Assembly (NCBI GenBank): GCA_002070415.1
Contig: MWDF01000020.1
Location: 1 to 32,448, forward strand
Source of the DNA: Firmicutes bacterium ADurb.Bin153
GTDB taxonomy: Bacteria > Bacillota > DTU025 > MWDF01
Direction: 5' to 3'
Length of the DNA: 32,448 nucleotides
Of this stretch, positions 1 to 7,560 are shown in pieces. The notes below the pieces were generated by a model. It had not been told where the DNA came from. It saw only the letters and a list, made by a program, of their open reading frames with translations, and searched no databases. Position numbers and translations under genes: made by a program. The first letter of the stretch is position 1; each line of letters begins with the position of its first letter.

Positions 1-15
1 CCAGGCTCGATTACA

Positions 16-80
16 TGACATTTTCGCTGATGAGTTATCTACAGAATCGGTGACATAATCGCTGACCATTGACATAAACA
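16..80. repeat. Short direct repeats resembling an insertion-sequence end
   Basis: TGACATTTTCGCTGA (16-30) recurs 35 bases later as TGACATAATCGCTGA (51-65), matching at 13 of 15 bases, and a shorter TTGACATAA follows at 70-78. Repeats of this type and spacing are typical of the termini of IS21-family elements, whose ends carry several copies of a motif. No transposase is visible in the window, so this would be a solo end, a relic, or the edge of an element lying to the left. Confidence 0.35.
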
Positions 81-142
81 ACGGCCTTCTAGGCACAATC
101 CGATTCCGACCGCGCGGCTCTATCTCCGCAAGCCGGCTTCCG

Positions 143-447
143 CTACTTCAACTCCTCGAAGACATCCTTCCCCTGTGCCCAGTTCCTCAGGTTCCTCAGC
201 CTCGCGCCCGAATCTCCGTGCTCGGGGTCGCAAAACAGGTCCAGCAGTTTTGGCACGGGACTTCCGGGCAAAAGCCGCAATGCTCGAATCCGTGCTCGAT
301 GCAGCACCTCGCCTTGTCGCACTCGCCCCAGAACATCCGCGATGCGCATGCCCGGCATCCTTTGCAGCCTACCCTGTCCTTCCATTCACATGAGCCGCAG
401 TAAGCCCCACACATCGCCTTAAGCATAACGTCCATCGATGAATCCAC
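143..447 (-). pseudogene. DUF3795-family cysteine-rich protein, frameshifted
   Basis: The N-terminal part has the Cys-rich pattern of DUF3795, a small putative zinc-binding family of unknown role: MCGAYCGSC, CKGC, then HCGFCPEVPC. At about 248-255 the frame breaks. The other frame continues with a family-like C-terminus (KLLDLFCDPEHGDSGAR, then LRNLRNWA) to a stop at 143. Losing one base, or gaining two, near the run of four A (minus strand) after the PEVPC cysteine codon explains this. The restored protein would have about 101 residues. The start is GTG at 447 or ATG at 435. The break could be real or a sequencing or assembly error. Both halves still read as clean family sequence, so any mutation is recent. 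Confidence 0.7.
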
Positions 448-487
448 CGCCTTTGGAAATGATCACCCTAATCGATCGCAATCACTT

Positions 488-532
488 GCCGATATGGGCG
501 AGCAACACACTTTATCCGGGGACGATATCGGC
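488..532 (-). other. Inverted repeat between membrane protein and DUF3795 gene
   Basis: GCCGATAT (488-495) and ATATCGGC (525-532) form a perfect 8-bp inverted repeat around a 29-base loop. It begins right after the stop codon of the upstream gene at 533. No T tract follows on the minus strand, so it is more likely a 3' stabilising hairpin or protein site than an intrinsic terminator. Confidence 0.4.
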
Positions 533-898
533 TCACCTGTCCTTATCGGCAACGTCGAAGGCCGTGAATAACGCGGCAGCCGTGAAGAGTATTCCGAACA
601 TCACTGTCATTGCCGCGTCCTTCAGCTGCAGGTAATATCCGCCGGCCACAAGGACCGAGTACAGCAGCATCCCGAGTGAAACCAGGCGCAGCTTCTTTCC
701 GAGCACGTGTTCCCTTATGGACAGTAATCCGCCTAGGATCAGCAACACGGCCGTCATGCCCTCGGAGATTAGATGCGCCGCGATCCTGAACGGTTCCGTT
801 CCGATCTCCTTGACCTGCCCTGCAAGGAGCAGAACGCTCCATATGCCCAGCATGCAAAGCCCGACGATGACGCAGAAAACGCTTCCCGCCCTTTTCAT
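533..898 (-). CDS. Small four-helix integral membrane protein, unknown function
   Basis: About 121 residues with four hydrophobic segments (roughly residues 5-25, 43-58, 71-88 and 95-113) and a short charged C-terminus (VADKDR). I do not recognise a named family. The start is set at the ATG at 898 because GAGGG lies 8 bases upstream. A GTG at 913 would add five residues but has no convincing ribosome site. It lies 85 bases before the DUF3795 gene on the same strand, so the two may be cotranscribed. No catalytic motif is visible, and the job of the protein cannot be inferred. Confidence 0.6.
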   Translation of the reverse strand: MKRAGSVFCVIVGLCMLGIWSVLLLAGQVKEIGTEPFRIAAHLISEGMTAVLLILGGLLSIREHVLGKKLRLVSLGMLLYSVLVAGGYYLQLKDAAMTVMFGILFTAAALFTAFDVADKDR

Positions 899-1319
899 GC
901 GCAAGACCCTCACTTGCCCGATGAATTGTAATCCCGCCTATGCAGTAGGCATCTAGTGTGATGGAAACATCGTATGCACCGCAGGCTCCATCAGGCCGCG
1001 ACGATCATCCCTTATGTAATTCACGGCTCGGCCCAGAAGTTCCTACCCCGGTGCGTAAATGAACGGCGAATGTGACCAGCGCAGTATCCCTTCAACCACC
1101 GGCGCTTTGCGGCACGCTTCGCGTCGGCACCGAAGCTTTTCCGGCATTCGCCTTATCAGATGCAAGGCGGACGCAAACCGGGGCATGTGATTCGTTAATG
1201 ACGGAGAAAACCGATGGGCAAGCATATCCGGTGCCCTCTTGCGCCGCCCGTTCAGGTGCCGTCGGCAAAATAATGCCACCTATCGACGGGCCGTTCCCAT
1301 CAACAGGTGGTACTTCTAA
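899..1319. other. Intergenic stretch with no supported gene
   Basis: About 420 bases between the small membrane protein and tRNA-Asp. The open frames here lack ribosome sites and family-like sequence. A weak TACAAT about 20 bases before the membrane-protein gene could be a -10 element. CCACCT and AGGTGG near 1277-1312 form a loose inverted repeat just past the 3' end of the tRNA. Confidence 0.4.
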
Positions 1320-1396
1320 TGGCGGAAGCGACGGGAGTCGAACCCGCGATCTCCTGCGTGACAGGCAGGCATGTTTGACCACTACACCACGCCTCC
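1320..1396 (-). tRNA. tRNA-Asp (anticodon GTC), CCA encoded
   Basis: The minus strand folds into a full cloverleaf. The 7-bp acceptor is GGAGGCG with CGCTTCC (one G-T pair). The D arm is GTGT/ACAT. The anticodon stem CCTGC/GCAGG closes the loop CTGTCAC, giving anticodon GTC. The T arm is GCGGG/CCCGT with loop TTCGACT. The discriminator is G and the CCA tail is encoded (1320-1322). It resembles the E. coli tRNA-Asp closely in the anticodon and T arms. Confidence 0.96.
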
Positions 1397-1409
1397 GCGT
1401 AACAAAGCT

Positions 1410-1438
1410 ATTATACATTACCCGGACGGTACATGGAA
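1410..1438 (-). promoter_or_regulatory. Promoter of tRNA-Asp
   Basis: A perfect TATAAT -10 box (1410-1415) lies 13 bases upstream of the mature tRNA 5' end. TTCCAT sits 17 bases further upstream at 1433-1438. The same TTCCAT plus 17-base spacing appears at the promoter before the ECF S-component gene (15055-15083). Confidence 0.7.
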
Positions 1439-1497
1439 GTGCCCTGAAGTACGGCTTCTCAAGCCCGTTTCGGCATTTGCCTCGCCTTTAGAGTGCG

Positions 1498-1533
1498 GGA
1501 AGGGCTACTTGCGGAATCCGAAGAAGCCCTTCC
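1498..1533 (-). terminator. Hairpin downstream of the first subtilisin-like gene
   Basis: A perfect 9-bp stem, GGAAGGGCT (1498-1506) with AGCCCTTCC (1525-1533), lies 36-71 bases past the stop codon of the minus-strand protease gene. There is no clear T run on the minus strand, so termination strength is uncertain. Confidence 0.5.
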
Positions 1534-1568
1534 TTGCTCTTTGTCTTGTTCTGGGCGGTTCGTTACTT

Positions 1569-3458
1569 TTAGGGCAACGTAACCGCCTGCATGCCCTTTG
1601 CGCTTATCTTTGATGTACCGCTCTGAGGATAGATATACAGCCTCATTGTCCCTGATAACCAGTTGGCCCCGGAGCCTATCGTAACCGACTGGCTGCCGTA
1701 GAAGTCCCCGTCGTTGACCAAGCCGTCCGAATTGACGTCCACCCAGCCCCTTAGAAAGTAGTCGCCGTGGCTCACCGCATCCACGTTGAACGTGAAGCTC
1801 CTGTCCAGGTTGGCATAGCCTAGGTAGCCCAGCCCGGGGACGGGGTTGCCGTCGAGCGTCGCCAGCCAGAACTTGGCGGAATCCATCGTAAGGTCTTTCA
1901 GCGCCGCGTATGCGTTTATTATCCCGTTTCCGTAGTCGAACGGGTTCCTCTCGTCGAACTGTGCCGTATAGCCCATCGTATACAATGCGCTCTCCCTGCT
2001 GTGGCCCATCTGCATCATCATCGCCAGCAGCGCGGACACATGCGGGGTCGCCATGGACGTGCCCGCCATGGCGCCCATCCCGCCACTGTCCATCGGGTAC
2101 AAGCTGTACACCATGAGGCCCGGGCTCCTCCTGCCGCCGGGTGCTGCAAAATCGACCTCCGGTCCGTAGTTCGAGAAGTCCGACAGCGCAAAGGCGTCGT
2201 CCACCGAGGAAACGGCTACGACATTGGGCTGGTTGGCAGGGAAGTCCACTACGAAAGGCGCATCGTTGCCAGCCGCGGCGACGATGGTCACCCCTTTGTT
2301 ATAAGCGTAGTTGATCGCGTTGGCCACGGTGGCCACATAGTCGCCGCCGCTCCAGCCCAGGCTCATGCTTATCACCTTTGCTCCGGAGTCTGCGGCGGCG
2401 TAGATGCCCTCCGCGATGTCTACAGCATCCCCTCCGCCCGAATCGTTCATCACCTTAACCGGCAGTATGAGGGCGCTCCTGTTGCTCATGCCCGCAACAT
2501 ATGCCCCGTTGTTCACGATGGCGCCTATCACCCCCGCCACGTGCGTACCGTGCCCATCCACGTCTTTCATGTACGACGGGCTGTCAGGGGGATATACGAA
2601 GTCCATGGGAGGCAGCGTCCTGCCGGCGAGGTCCGGATGGGTCACGTCGACGCCGGTGTCCAGCACGGCGACCGTGACGGCGGAACCGAACTGCGGCATG
2701 CCCCATACGTAGGGCATGCTGGTAGCGTACATGTTCCATTGGTAGCCGGTGAAGTAGGCGTCGTTGGGATAGACCGCGGCGGTGATGACGGCGTAGCTGT
2801 TCGGCTCTACGTAACTGGCCCATCCTTCCGCCTGCAGCTGGCTTATGAAGTCGTCGATGTCCATGCCCTTCGGGATATCAGCTACCATGTAGCCCCTTTC
2901 GAAGTTCGCCGACTTTATCCTGGTGCCCTTAAGGGCGAGCGATCGTTCTATCCCCTCCGGCTTTATGCCCGACCTGGGCGCTATTATGACCTCGGTCGGC
3001 TCCGGAGGCGTGATGTGCCTCACGGTCGCGGTCCTTAGTATGCTTCCTGTGGAAGCCGATGGCGGTATGACGTTCATCAGCGAGGCATAGCCGTTGATCG
3101 TATCCACGGTAGAGGAGGGTTGTAGCAGGACGTTGATCGTGATGCTCGTCACTCCGGTGTACGTGAAGTCATATCCGTAGGTAAAATAGCCCGACTTGTA
3201 CACCAGCATCTGGATTACGTTGCCCGTTTTCAACCCTGTGAGGTCGATCGAATAGGCGCCTGCGGAGTTGGTCGACTTCTCTTGCGATATGGTTGTGCCC
3301 TTCACCGCGGCCCTGACCGATGCTCCGCCTATCGGCAACGTCGTCATCGAATCCGTGACGATGCCGGAAATCCTGAGCGTCTTGGCAGTCCCGCCGTCGC
3401 AGCCGGCGATAAACAGCAATATAAGCACCATCAAGGCGCCGATGACTGGTTTCTTCAT
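1569..3458 (-). CDS. Subtilisin-like (S8) serine protease lipoprotein
   Basis: A 629-residue exported endoprotease, probably lipid-anchored: a short basic and hydrophobic leader ends in the lipobox FIAGC (Cys20). Residues 29-112 look like a carboxypeptidase-regulatory-type beta domain (SGIVTDS, then PIGGASV). Residues 155-225 resemble an inhibitor-I9-like propeptide. The S8 domain follows with Asp267 (VLDTGVD), His303 (GHGTHVAG), oxyanion Asn398 (AAAGND) and Ser468 (GTSMATPH), so all catalytic residues are present. The C-terminus carries a calcium-loop-like DVNSDGLVNDGD. GGAGGT lies 9 bases before the ATG. The gene follows a paralogue of the same architecture by 73 bases and is probably cotranscribed with it. 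The substrate is unknown. Confidence 0.93.
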   Translation of the reverse strand: MKKPVIGALMVLILLFIAGCDGGTAKTLRISGIVTDSMTTLPIGGASVRAAVKGTTISQEKSTNSAGAYSIDLTGLKTGNVIQMLVYKSGYFTYGYDFTYTGVTSITINVLLQPSSTVDTINGYASLMNVIPPSASTGSILRTATVRHITPPEPTEVIIAPRSGIKPEGIERSLALKGTRIKSANFERGYMVADIPKGMDIDDFISQLQAEGWASYVEPNSYAVITAAVYPNDAYFTGYQWNMYATSMPYVWGMPQFGSAVTVAVLDTGVDVTHPDLAGRTLPPMDFVYPPDSPSYMKDVDGHGTHVAGVIGAIVNNGAYVAGMSNRSALILPVKVMNDSGGGDAVDIAEGIYAAADSGAKVISMSLGWSGGDYVATVANAINYAYNKGVTIVAAAGNDAPFVVDFPANQPNVVAVSSVDDAFALSDFSNYGPEVDFAAPGGRRSPGLMVYSLYPMDSGGMGAMAGTSMATPHVSALLAMMMQMGHSRESALYTMGYTAQFDERNPFDYGNGIINAYAALKDLTMDSAKFWLATLDGNPVPGLGYLGYANLDRSFTFNVDAVSHGDYFLRGWVDVNSDGLVNDGDFYGSQSVTIGSGANWLSGTMRLYIYPQSGTSKISAKGMQAVTLP

Positions 3459-3531
3459 CTAACAAAGACCTCCATTTAAGACTCATTGATGTTCTTGACG
3501 AAAGACGGCGCCTTATTGTTCAGGATGGGTC

Positions 3532-5409
3532 CTATTTCGATTCCCTCACCTCGGGGACCGACCCTATCCTGAGTGCGCCCGCCTCGCCGATTTCCACGAA
3601 GTTGAGCTTGAGCATCGATGGAGGTTCCACGGGACCTGTAGGTTCTATGAAAACCTCTGTAATGCCGAAGTAATCTCCGTGCGCAGGCAGGTCCGAACCT
3701 GACAGATTTATCCAGCCGCAAAGCCACGCGTGTCCCAATGCGTCTCCGAACACCGTCACGTCCCTGGAGCCGTCGGAGCCTCTGAAAGCGAAGGTTACGG
3801 GATTTCCCACGTCATCGCAAAGCCAGAATATCGCCTTGCCACCCCTTGCTCCCGCCAGCGCCGCATATGCGTTGGCAAGCCCCGCCTCCTGGCCCTCTAT
3901 GTACTGTGCCGATGCGAGCAATGCCGATTTCGCCTCTTCAGCGCTCATGCCGTACGACATGAGCGCCCCGATTATCGCGGATATATGGGGCGTGGCCATG
4001 GACGTGCCCGACATCCTCGCATAACCCTTCTCGCTCTTGCTGTACGGTACGGTGCTCACTACCGATTGTACTCCGCTCCCCCCTCCGGGGCCGAATATAT
4101 CCGTGCCGGGGCCGGTGTTGGCGTAAGACGGAGGGAAGTAGAAGGGACCGACCGCGGACACCGCAAAGCACTTCCCGTATTTCGCCGGCATCGAAAGGTC
4201 GGTGCCGGAGCTGTCGTTGCCGCTTGCGGCAACCAGCGCGACCCCTTTCGAATCCGCATAATCCAGTGCTTCCTTCAGCAGCCTGAAGGTGAAGTCCGCG
4301 AATATCAAGGGCCATCCTATGCTCATGTTTATGACATCCGCGCCGTTATCCGCGGCAAGCCTTATCCCCCTGGATATGCTCGTCATGGTGCCGGAGGTTA
4401 TGAAGCCCTTCTTTTCCAGTGCCTTGACCGGAAGGATGAGCGCTCCCGCGTTCATGCCCGCGATGCCCACGGTATTATCCAGCGTCGCCCCTATCGTCCC
4501 GGCCACGTGGGTCCCGTGCCCGTCATTGTCCGTATCGTCCGTGTTGATTGAGTTAAGCAGCGGCAGGCACCTTCCCGAAAGGTCCGGATGGTCGGCGTAC
4601 ACGCCCGTATCAACAACGGCGATGATCGACGGATCCCCGAAGAAGCCCCTCTCCCATGCCCTGTGCATGCTTACCATCCTGGGCCCCCATTGCATCGGCC
4701 AGAGGAAGTCGGCGGGGTCGTATCCGCCCAGAGGGAAACAGACATAATCCGGCTCGGCATAATCCACCCAGGGCTCGTTAAGCAGCTCGGCCGAAAAAGC
4801 CTCCGCGTCCTCGCCGGCAGGCAGGCCCACCAACAAGTAGCCCATCCTGGGATCGGATTCCTTTATCTCGACCTTCATGGACGAGAGCGCCTTCGCAGAG
4901 GCGGTGAAGGATGTCCCCCTGCCGGGATAGACCACTACCGCTTCTGCCTCGACGGTCCCTTTCGCGACCGACAGCGGATAGGCAGGTATCTCGTAGTCCC
5001 CGAGGTAGGTCCCGGCCGTATAGTCGTTGGCTATGCTGAACTCGAAATCCACGAGGGCCCGGCCTGCGGACCCTTGGAACATAGTCGCGTCTACCTTTAT
5101 GCTCCCGCTCAGGCTTACGCTGACCGCCTTGGTGACGCTCTCGTATCCGTCCTTCTCGAATACCAGGGTAATCTTCCCCGGTTTCATCGATATCAAAGGC
5201 ATCTCATAGTCGCCGGACGTGCCGCTTAAGCAATATGCCGACTTCTCGAGCGCGCTTATGCGAACACTCCCTATCCCGGCTTTTGTGCTTGCGTCCGCCG
5301 CATTCCCGTAGAAGACCACCCGGCATGTCTCCATCGGCACGCAGCCGGCGGCGGCTACAGCAAGGGCCAGGAGGACCGTAATGGCACACGATCTCATCTT
5401 TCCGAGCAT
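3532..5409 (-). CDS. Subtilisin-like (S8) serine protease lipoprotein, paralogue
   Basis: Exported endoprotease of 625 residues from the start MLGKMRSC, chosen because GGAGG lies 8 bases upstream. Upstream in-frame ATGs would put a hydrophilic stretch before the signal. The lipobox is AAAGC (Cys23). A beta domain (about 29-110) and a propeptide-like region (about 175-222) precede the S8 domain: Asp267 (VVDTGV), His298 (GHGTHVAG), Asn398 (ASGND), Ser470 (GTSMATPH). A beta-rich tail follows from 525. Its domain order and spacing match the downstream protease, so the pair looks like a tandem duplication that has since diverged. The promoter region is shared divergently with a secreted protein of unknown function. 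Confidence 0.93.
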   Translation of the reverse strand: MLGKMRSCAITVLLALAVAAAGCVPMETCRVVFYGNAADASTKAGIGSVRISALEKSAYCLSGTSGDYEMPLISMKPGKITLVFEKDGYESVTKAVSVSLSGSIKVDATMFQGSAGRALVDFEFSIANDYTAGTYLGDYEIPAYPLSVAKGTVEAEAVVVYPGRGTSFTASAKALSSMKVEIKESDPRMGYLLVGLPAGEDAEAFSAELLNEPWVDYAEPDYVCFPLGGYDPADFLWPMQWGPRMVSMHRAWERGFFGDPSIIAVVDTGVYADHPDLSGRCLPLLNSINTDDTDNDGHGTHVAGTIGATLDNTVGIAGMNAGALILPVKALEKKGFITSGTMTSISRGIRLAADNGADVINMSIGWPLIFADFTFRLLKEALDYADSKGVALVAASGNDSSGTDLSMPAKYGKCFAVSAVGPFYFPPSYANTGPGTDIFGPGGGSGVQSVVSTVPYSKSEKGYARMSGTSMATPHISAIIGALMSYGMSAEEAKSALLASAQYIEGQEAGLANAYAALAGARGGKAIFWLCDDVGNPVTFAFRGSDGSRDVTVFGDALGHAWLCGWINLSGSDLPAHGDYFGITEVFIEPTGPVEPPSMLKLNFVEIGEAGALRIGSVPEVRESK

Positions 5410-5454
5410 CAGACCTGCCTCCAGCAAAATTTCCGCCCACACGGGAGGGTTTTG

Positions 5455-5466
5455 CGTTAAATAACG
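5455..5466. promoter_or_regulatory. Palindrome between divergent promoters, possible operator
   Basis: CGTTA-AA-TAACG is a perfect 12-base inverted repeat. It lies in the spacer of the plus promoter and at the expected start point of the minus transcript, so one bound protein could affect both. The regulator is not identified. Confidence 0.35.
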
Positions 5467-5472
5467 TAATAT

Positions 5473-5478
5473 ATTATA
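5473..5478 (-). promoter_or_regulatory. -10 box of the protease operon
   Basis: Perfect TATAAT on the minus strand, about 64 bases upstream of the ATG at 5409. No good -35 hexamer is seen at 16-18 bases, which may mean the promoter needs an activator. Confidence 0.5.
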
Positions 5479-5561
5479 AGAGGTATCCGTAAGTGCGACC
5501 ATGTTTAATATTCTTTGCTACAGGTGCTAATCCTGCACCTGGGCAACAGGAGGAATGTTCA

Positions 5562-6773
5562 ATGCAGGCCCCGGCAAAGAACCGGATTCTTACAATAATA
5601 CTCATCATCACCCTGCTATTGACGGCAGCCGCAGGGGTAATGGCCGAAGCGCCCGACGCATCGGACAAAGAGGGCCAGCCCCTGAGCAACGAGCTTCTCG
5701 GGAAGCTCTTCCCGGAAGTGAATGATATGCCCTATCCCGGCTGGCTCAAGGAGGGGCTCAGGGTATACTACAGGACCTCGACGGGGAAGCTTTCCAGATC
5801 CGCATCCCAGGGGGTGCAGGACCTTTCAGACGCGCCGCTTCTAAAACCGGAAGATCTGTCGGTAACGCCGTTCCTGCTGAGGACGGACGTCACTTCCGTA
5901 TACGCCAAGAGGGTAATAAGCTACACGACTGTCTTCGTCGACCAGGTCTACCTGCCATGGGACGATATCAGCGATACTTGGCCCTACGGCATGGGCTCCT
6001 TCTGGATACACACGGGCCTTCTCAAGCCCTCCGGCGCGAGGCAGGAGATCAAGACGTCCGATATCTCATGGAAGATCCTGAGTGAGGAGTACCAGGCGGT
6101 GAGGATAGACTTCGACTACACGGCCCAGAACGGGTCCCACTACGTGTGGATAATCGAGAAATCCACGGGGCTGCTGCTCTACAGCGCAAGGATATACAGG
6201 CCGAAGCCGGGCGCGGAGGTCGAGATCACATCCGTCGAGTTCTACTCGATGCGTTACCTGCCGGTGGCCTGGACCTCACAGACGCTGCCTTCGTTCGTCC
6301 GGCAGGGCCTTACCCTCTCCTACGAGGGCAACATACAGTCCTGGAACCCCAAGACGGGACCCGGCCTGTCTGTGCCTGCGATGATGCAAGTGAAGCTCGA
6401 GGCCGTCGAACCGAGGTGGATACAGGCGCGCTTCAGCAGGGTCTACTCCGAGAAGGAGACCTACGAAAGCCAGGCCTATATAGGTCCCGCCCAGCTCGGC
6501 GGGGCATTCTGGCTTCCTGTCGGATACCTTGCCGGACTTAAGGAAGGCCAGGTGATCGACAAGGATTCGATCACCGGGAGCGTAACCGAGGTCAGCTACA
6601 TAGGCAGGGCCAAGGACGGGACAAGCAGGATCGCGATATTCGAGTTCGGGAAGAACTACAAGAGGGCGTGGATCTACAGGTCGACGGACGGGATGCTTAT
6701 CTACTGGATGGAGGACAAGCTCATAGACCCCATAATGCAGACCTCGCAGAAGTCCGAGTGGAACCTCAAGTAG
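5562..6773 (+). CDS. Secreted protein with two internal repeats, unknown function
   Basis: About 403 residues. The start at 5562 is chosen because AGGAGG lies 8 bases upstream and it opens directly into a signal peptide, likely cut after GVMA at about residue 28. The mature protein has two similar halves: WLKEGLRVYYRTSTG with FVRQGLTLSYEGN, FWIHTGLLKPSG with FWLPVGYLAGLKEG, and YVWIIEKSTGLLLYS with RAWIYRSTDGMLIYW. These suggest two copies of a beta-rich domain (roughly residues 50-215 and 225-395). No cysteine or catalytic motif is apparent. I do not recognise a named family. It is divergent from two extracytoplasmic proteases, so it may be their partner, inhibitor or substrate, but nothing in the sequence shows this. 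Confidence 0.8.
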   Translation: MQAPAKNRILTIILIITLLLTAAAGVMAEAPDASDKEGQPLSNELLGKLFPEVNDMPYPGWLKEGLRVYYRTSTGKLSRSASQGVQDLSDAPLLKPEDLSVTPFLLRTDVTSVYAKRVISYTTVFVDQVYLPWDDISDTWPYGMGSFWIHTGLLKPSGARQEIKTSDISWKILSEEYQAVRIDFDYTAQNGSHYVWIIEKSTGLLLYSARIYRPKPGAEVEITSVEFYSMRYLPVAWTSQTLPSFVRQGLTLSYEGNIQSWNPKTGPGLSVPAMMQVKLEAVEPRWIQARFSRVYSEKETYESQAYIGPAQLGGAFWLPVGYLAGLKEGQVIDKDSITGSVTEVSYIGRAKDGTSRIAIFEFGKNYKRAWIYRSTDGMLIYWMEDKLIDPIMQTSQKSEWNLK

Positions 6774-6804
6774 TCCGGACGGCATCATAGGACCGGATAT
6801 ACAC

Positions 6805-6837
6805 GAAGGCCGCATACTGTAATGGTCTGCGGCCTTC
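6805..6837. terminator. Bidirectional terminator hairpin
   Basis: GAAGGCCGCA (6805-6814) pairs perfectly with TGCGGCCTTC (6828-6837). It lies between convergent genes ending at 6773 (plus) and 6865 (minus). T-rich sequence on the plus side is short. Confidence 0.75.
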
Positions 6838-6864
6838 TATCTGACGTAGCCGCCCGGTCGGCCC

Positions 6865-7560
6865 TCAGCCTTTCAGCAGTCCGGTTATCACGGCCTGGGC
6901 CATCAGCAGGCCCGCCGTCGGCGGCACGTACGAGATGCTCCCAGGAGGGCCCTGGGTCTGCGCCACCGGCTCCGAAACGGAGAATACGACCTCGAGCCCT
7001 TTATGTATGCCCTGCTTCCTGAGGCCGACCCTTATCGCCTTGGCCAGCGGGCATGTGTGCGTCTTCGATATGTCAGCCGTCTTGAAACCCGAAGCGTCGA
7101 GCTTGTTACCGGCGCCCATCGAAGAGACTATCGGTATGTCCCTGTCCAGGCACGTCCTTATGAGAAGCAGCTTCGAGTACACGCTGTCTATGGCATCGGC
7201 GACGTAGTCGTATCTCACGCCGAATATCTCTTCTACCGTGTCCTCTCCGAACCATGCCTTCTTCGGATGCACCTTGACCATGGGATTTATGTCGAGCGCC
7301 CTTTCTGCCATCACTTCGGCCTTGGGCCTGCCTACCGTGCTCGTGAGCGCTATGAGCTGCCTGTTCATGTTGCTTGGCTGCACCGTGTCCGAATCGACCA
7401 GCGTGATCTCCCCGATCCCGGCCCTTATGAGCGCCTCCGCGCAGAACGAACCCACGCCCCCTATGCCGAACACGGCCACGTGAGCCCCGGCGAGCCGCGC
7501 GAGGCCCTCCTCGCCTATCAGAAGCGCTTCGCGGGAGAACGGCCCTTCATTTGAGTCCAT
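6865..7560 (-). CDS. tcdA: tRNA threonylcarbamoyladenosine dehydratase (ThiF/E1-like)
   Basis: ThiF/E1-like ATP-dependent enzyme of 231 residues. TcdA converts t6A37 of ANN-decoding tRNAs to the cyclic ct6A form. The nucleotide-binding glycine motif is FGIGGVGS (31-38), followed by VDSDTV (55-60) and the NMNRQ loop (64-68) that contacts ATP. SKTHTCPLAKAIR followed by a Leu-Arg-Lys-rich segment is typical of the TcdA branch rather than of MoeB or ThiF. The start overlaps the end of the upstream ABC ATPase gene by 14 bases, so it is translated as the last gene of the transporter operon. That link looks like operon convenience; no functional tie is evident. The molybdopterin-sulfurylase relative MoeB is a less likely alternative. 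Confidence 0.88.
   Translation of the reverse strand: MDSNEGPFSREALLIGEEGLARLAGAHVAVFGIGGVGSFCAEALIRAGIGEITLVDSDTVQPSNMNRQLIALTSTVGRPKAEVMAERALDINPMVKVHPKKAWFGEDTVEEIFGVRYDYVADAIDSVYSKLLLIRTCLDRDIPIVSSMGAGNKLDASGFKTADISKTHTCPLAKAIRVGLRKQGIHKGLEVVFSVSEPVAQTQGPPGSISYVPPTAGLLMAQAVITGLLKG

Larger units (their letters stand above)
5452..5480 (+). promoter_or_regulatory. Promoter for the secreted-protein gene
   Basis: TTGCGT (5452-5457), a 17-base spacer and TATAAG (5475-5480) lie about 80 bases upstream of the ATG at 5562. The -10 box overlaps the minus-strand -10 box of the protease operon. Confidence 0.5.

Noticed and set aside
1072..1491. Plus-strand frame crossing the tRNA gene
   Set aside because: It reads antisense through the tRNA and has no start signal or family likeness.
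2001..3038. Long plus-strand frame of 345 codons inside the first protease gene
   Set aside because: Histidine- and arginine-rich shadow of the opposite-strand protease; typical of GC-rich antisense frames.
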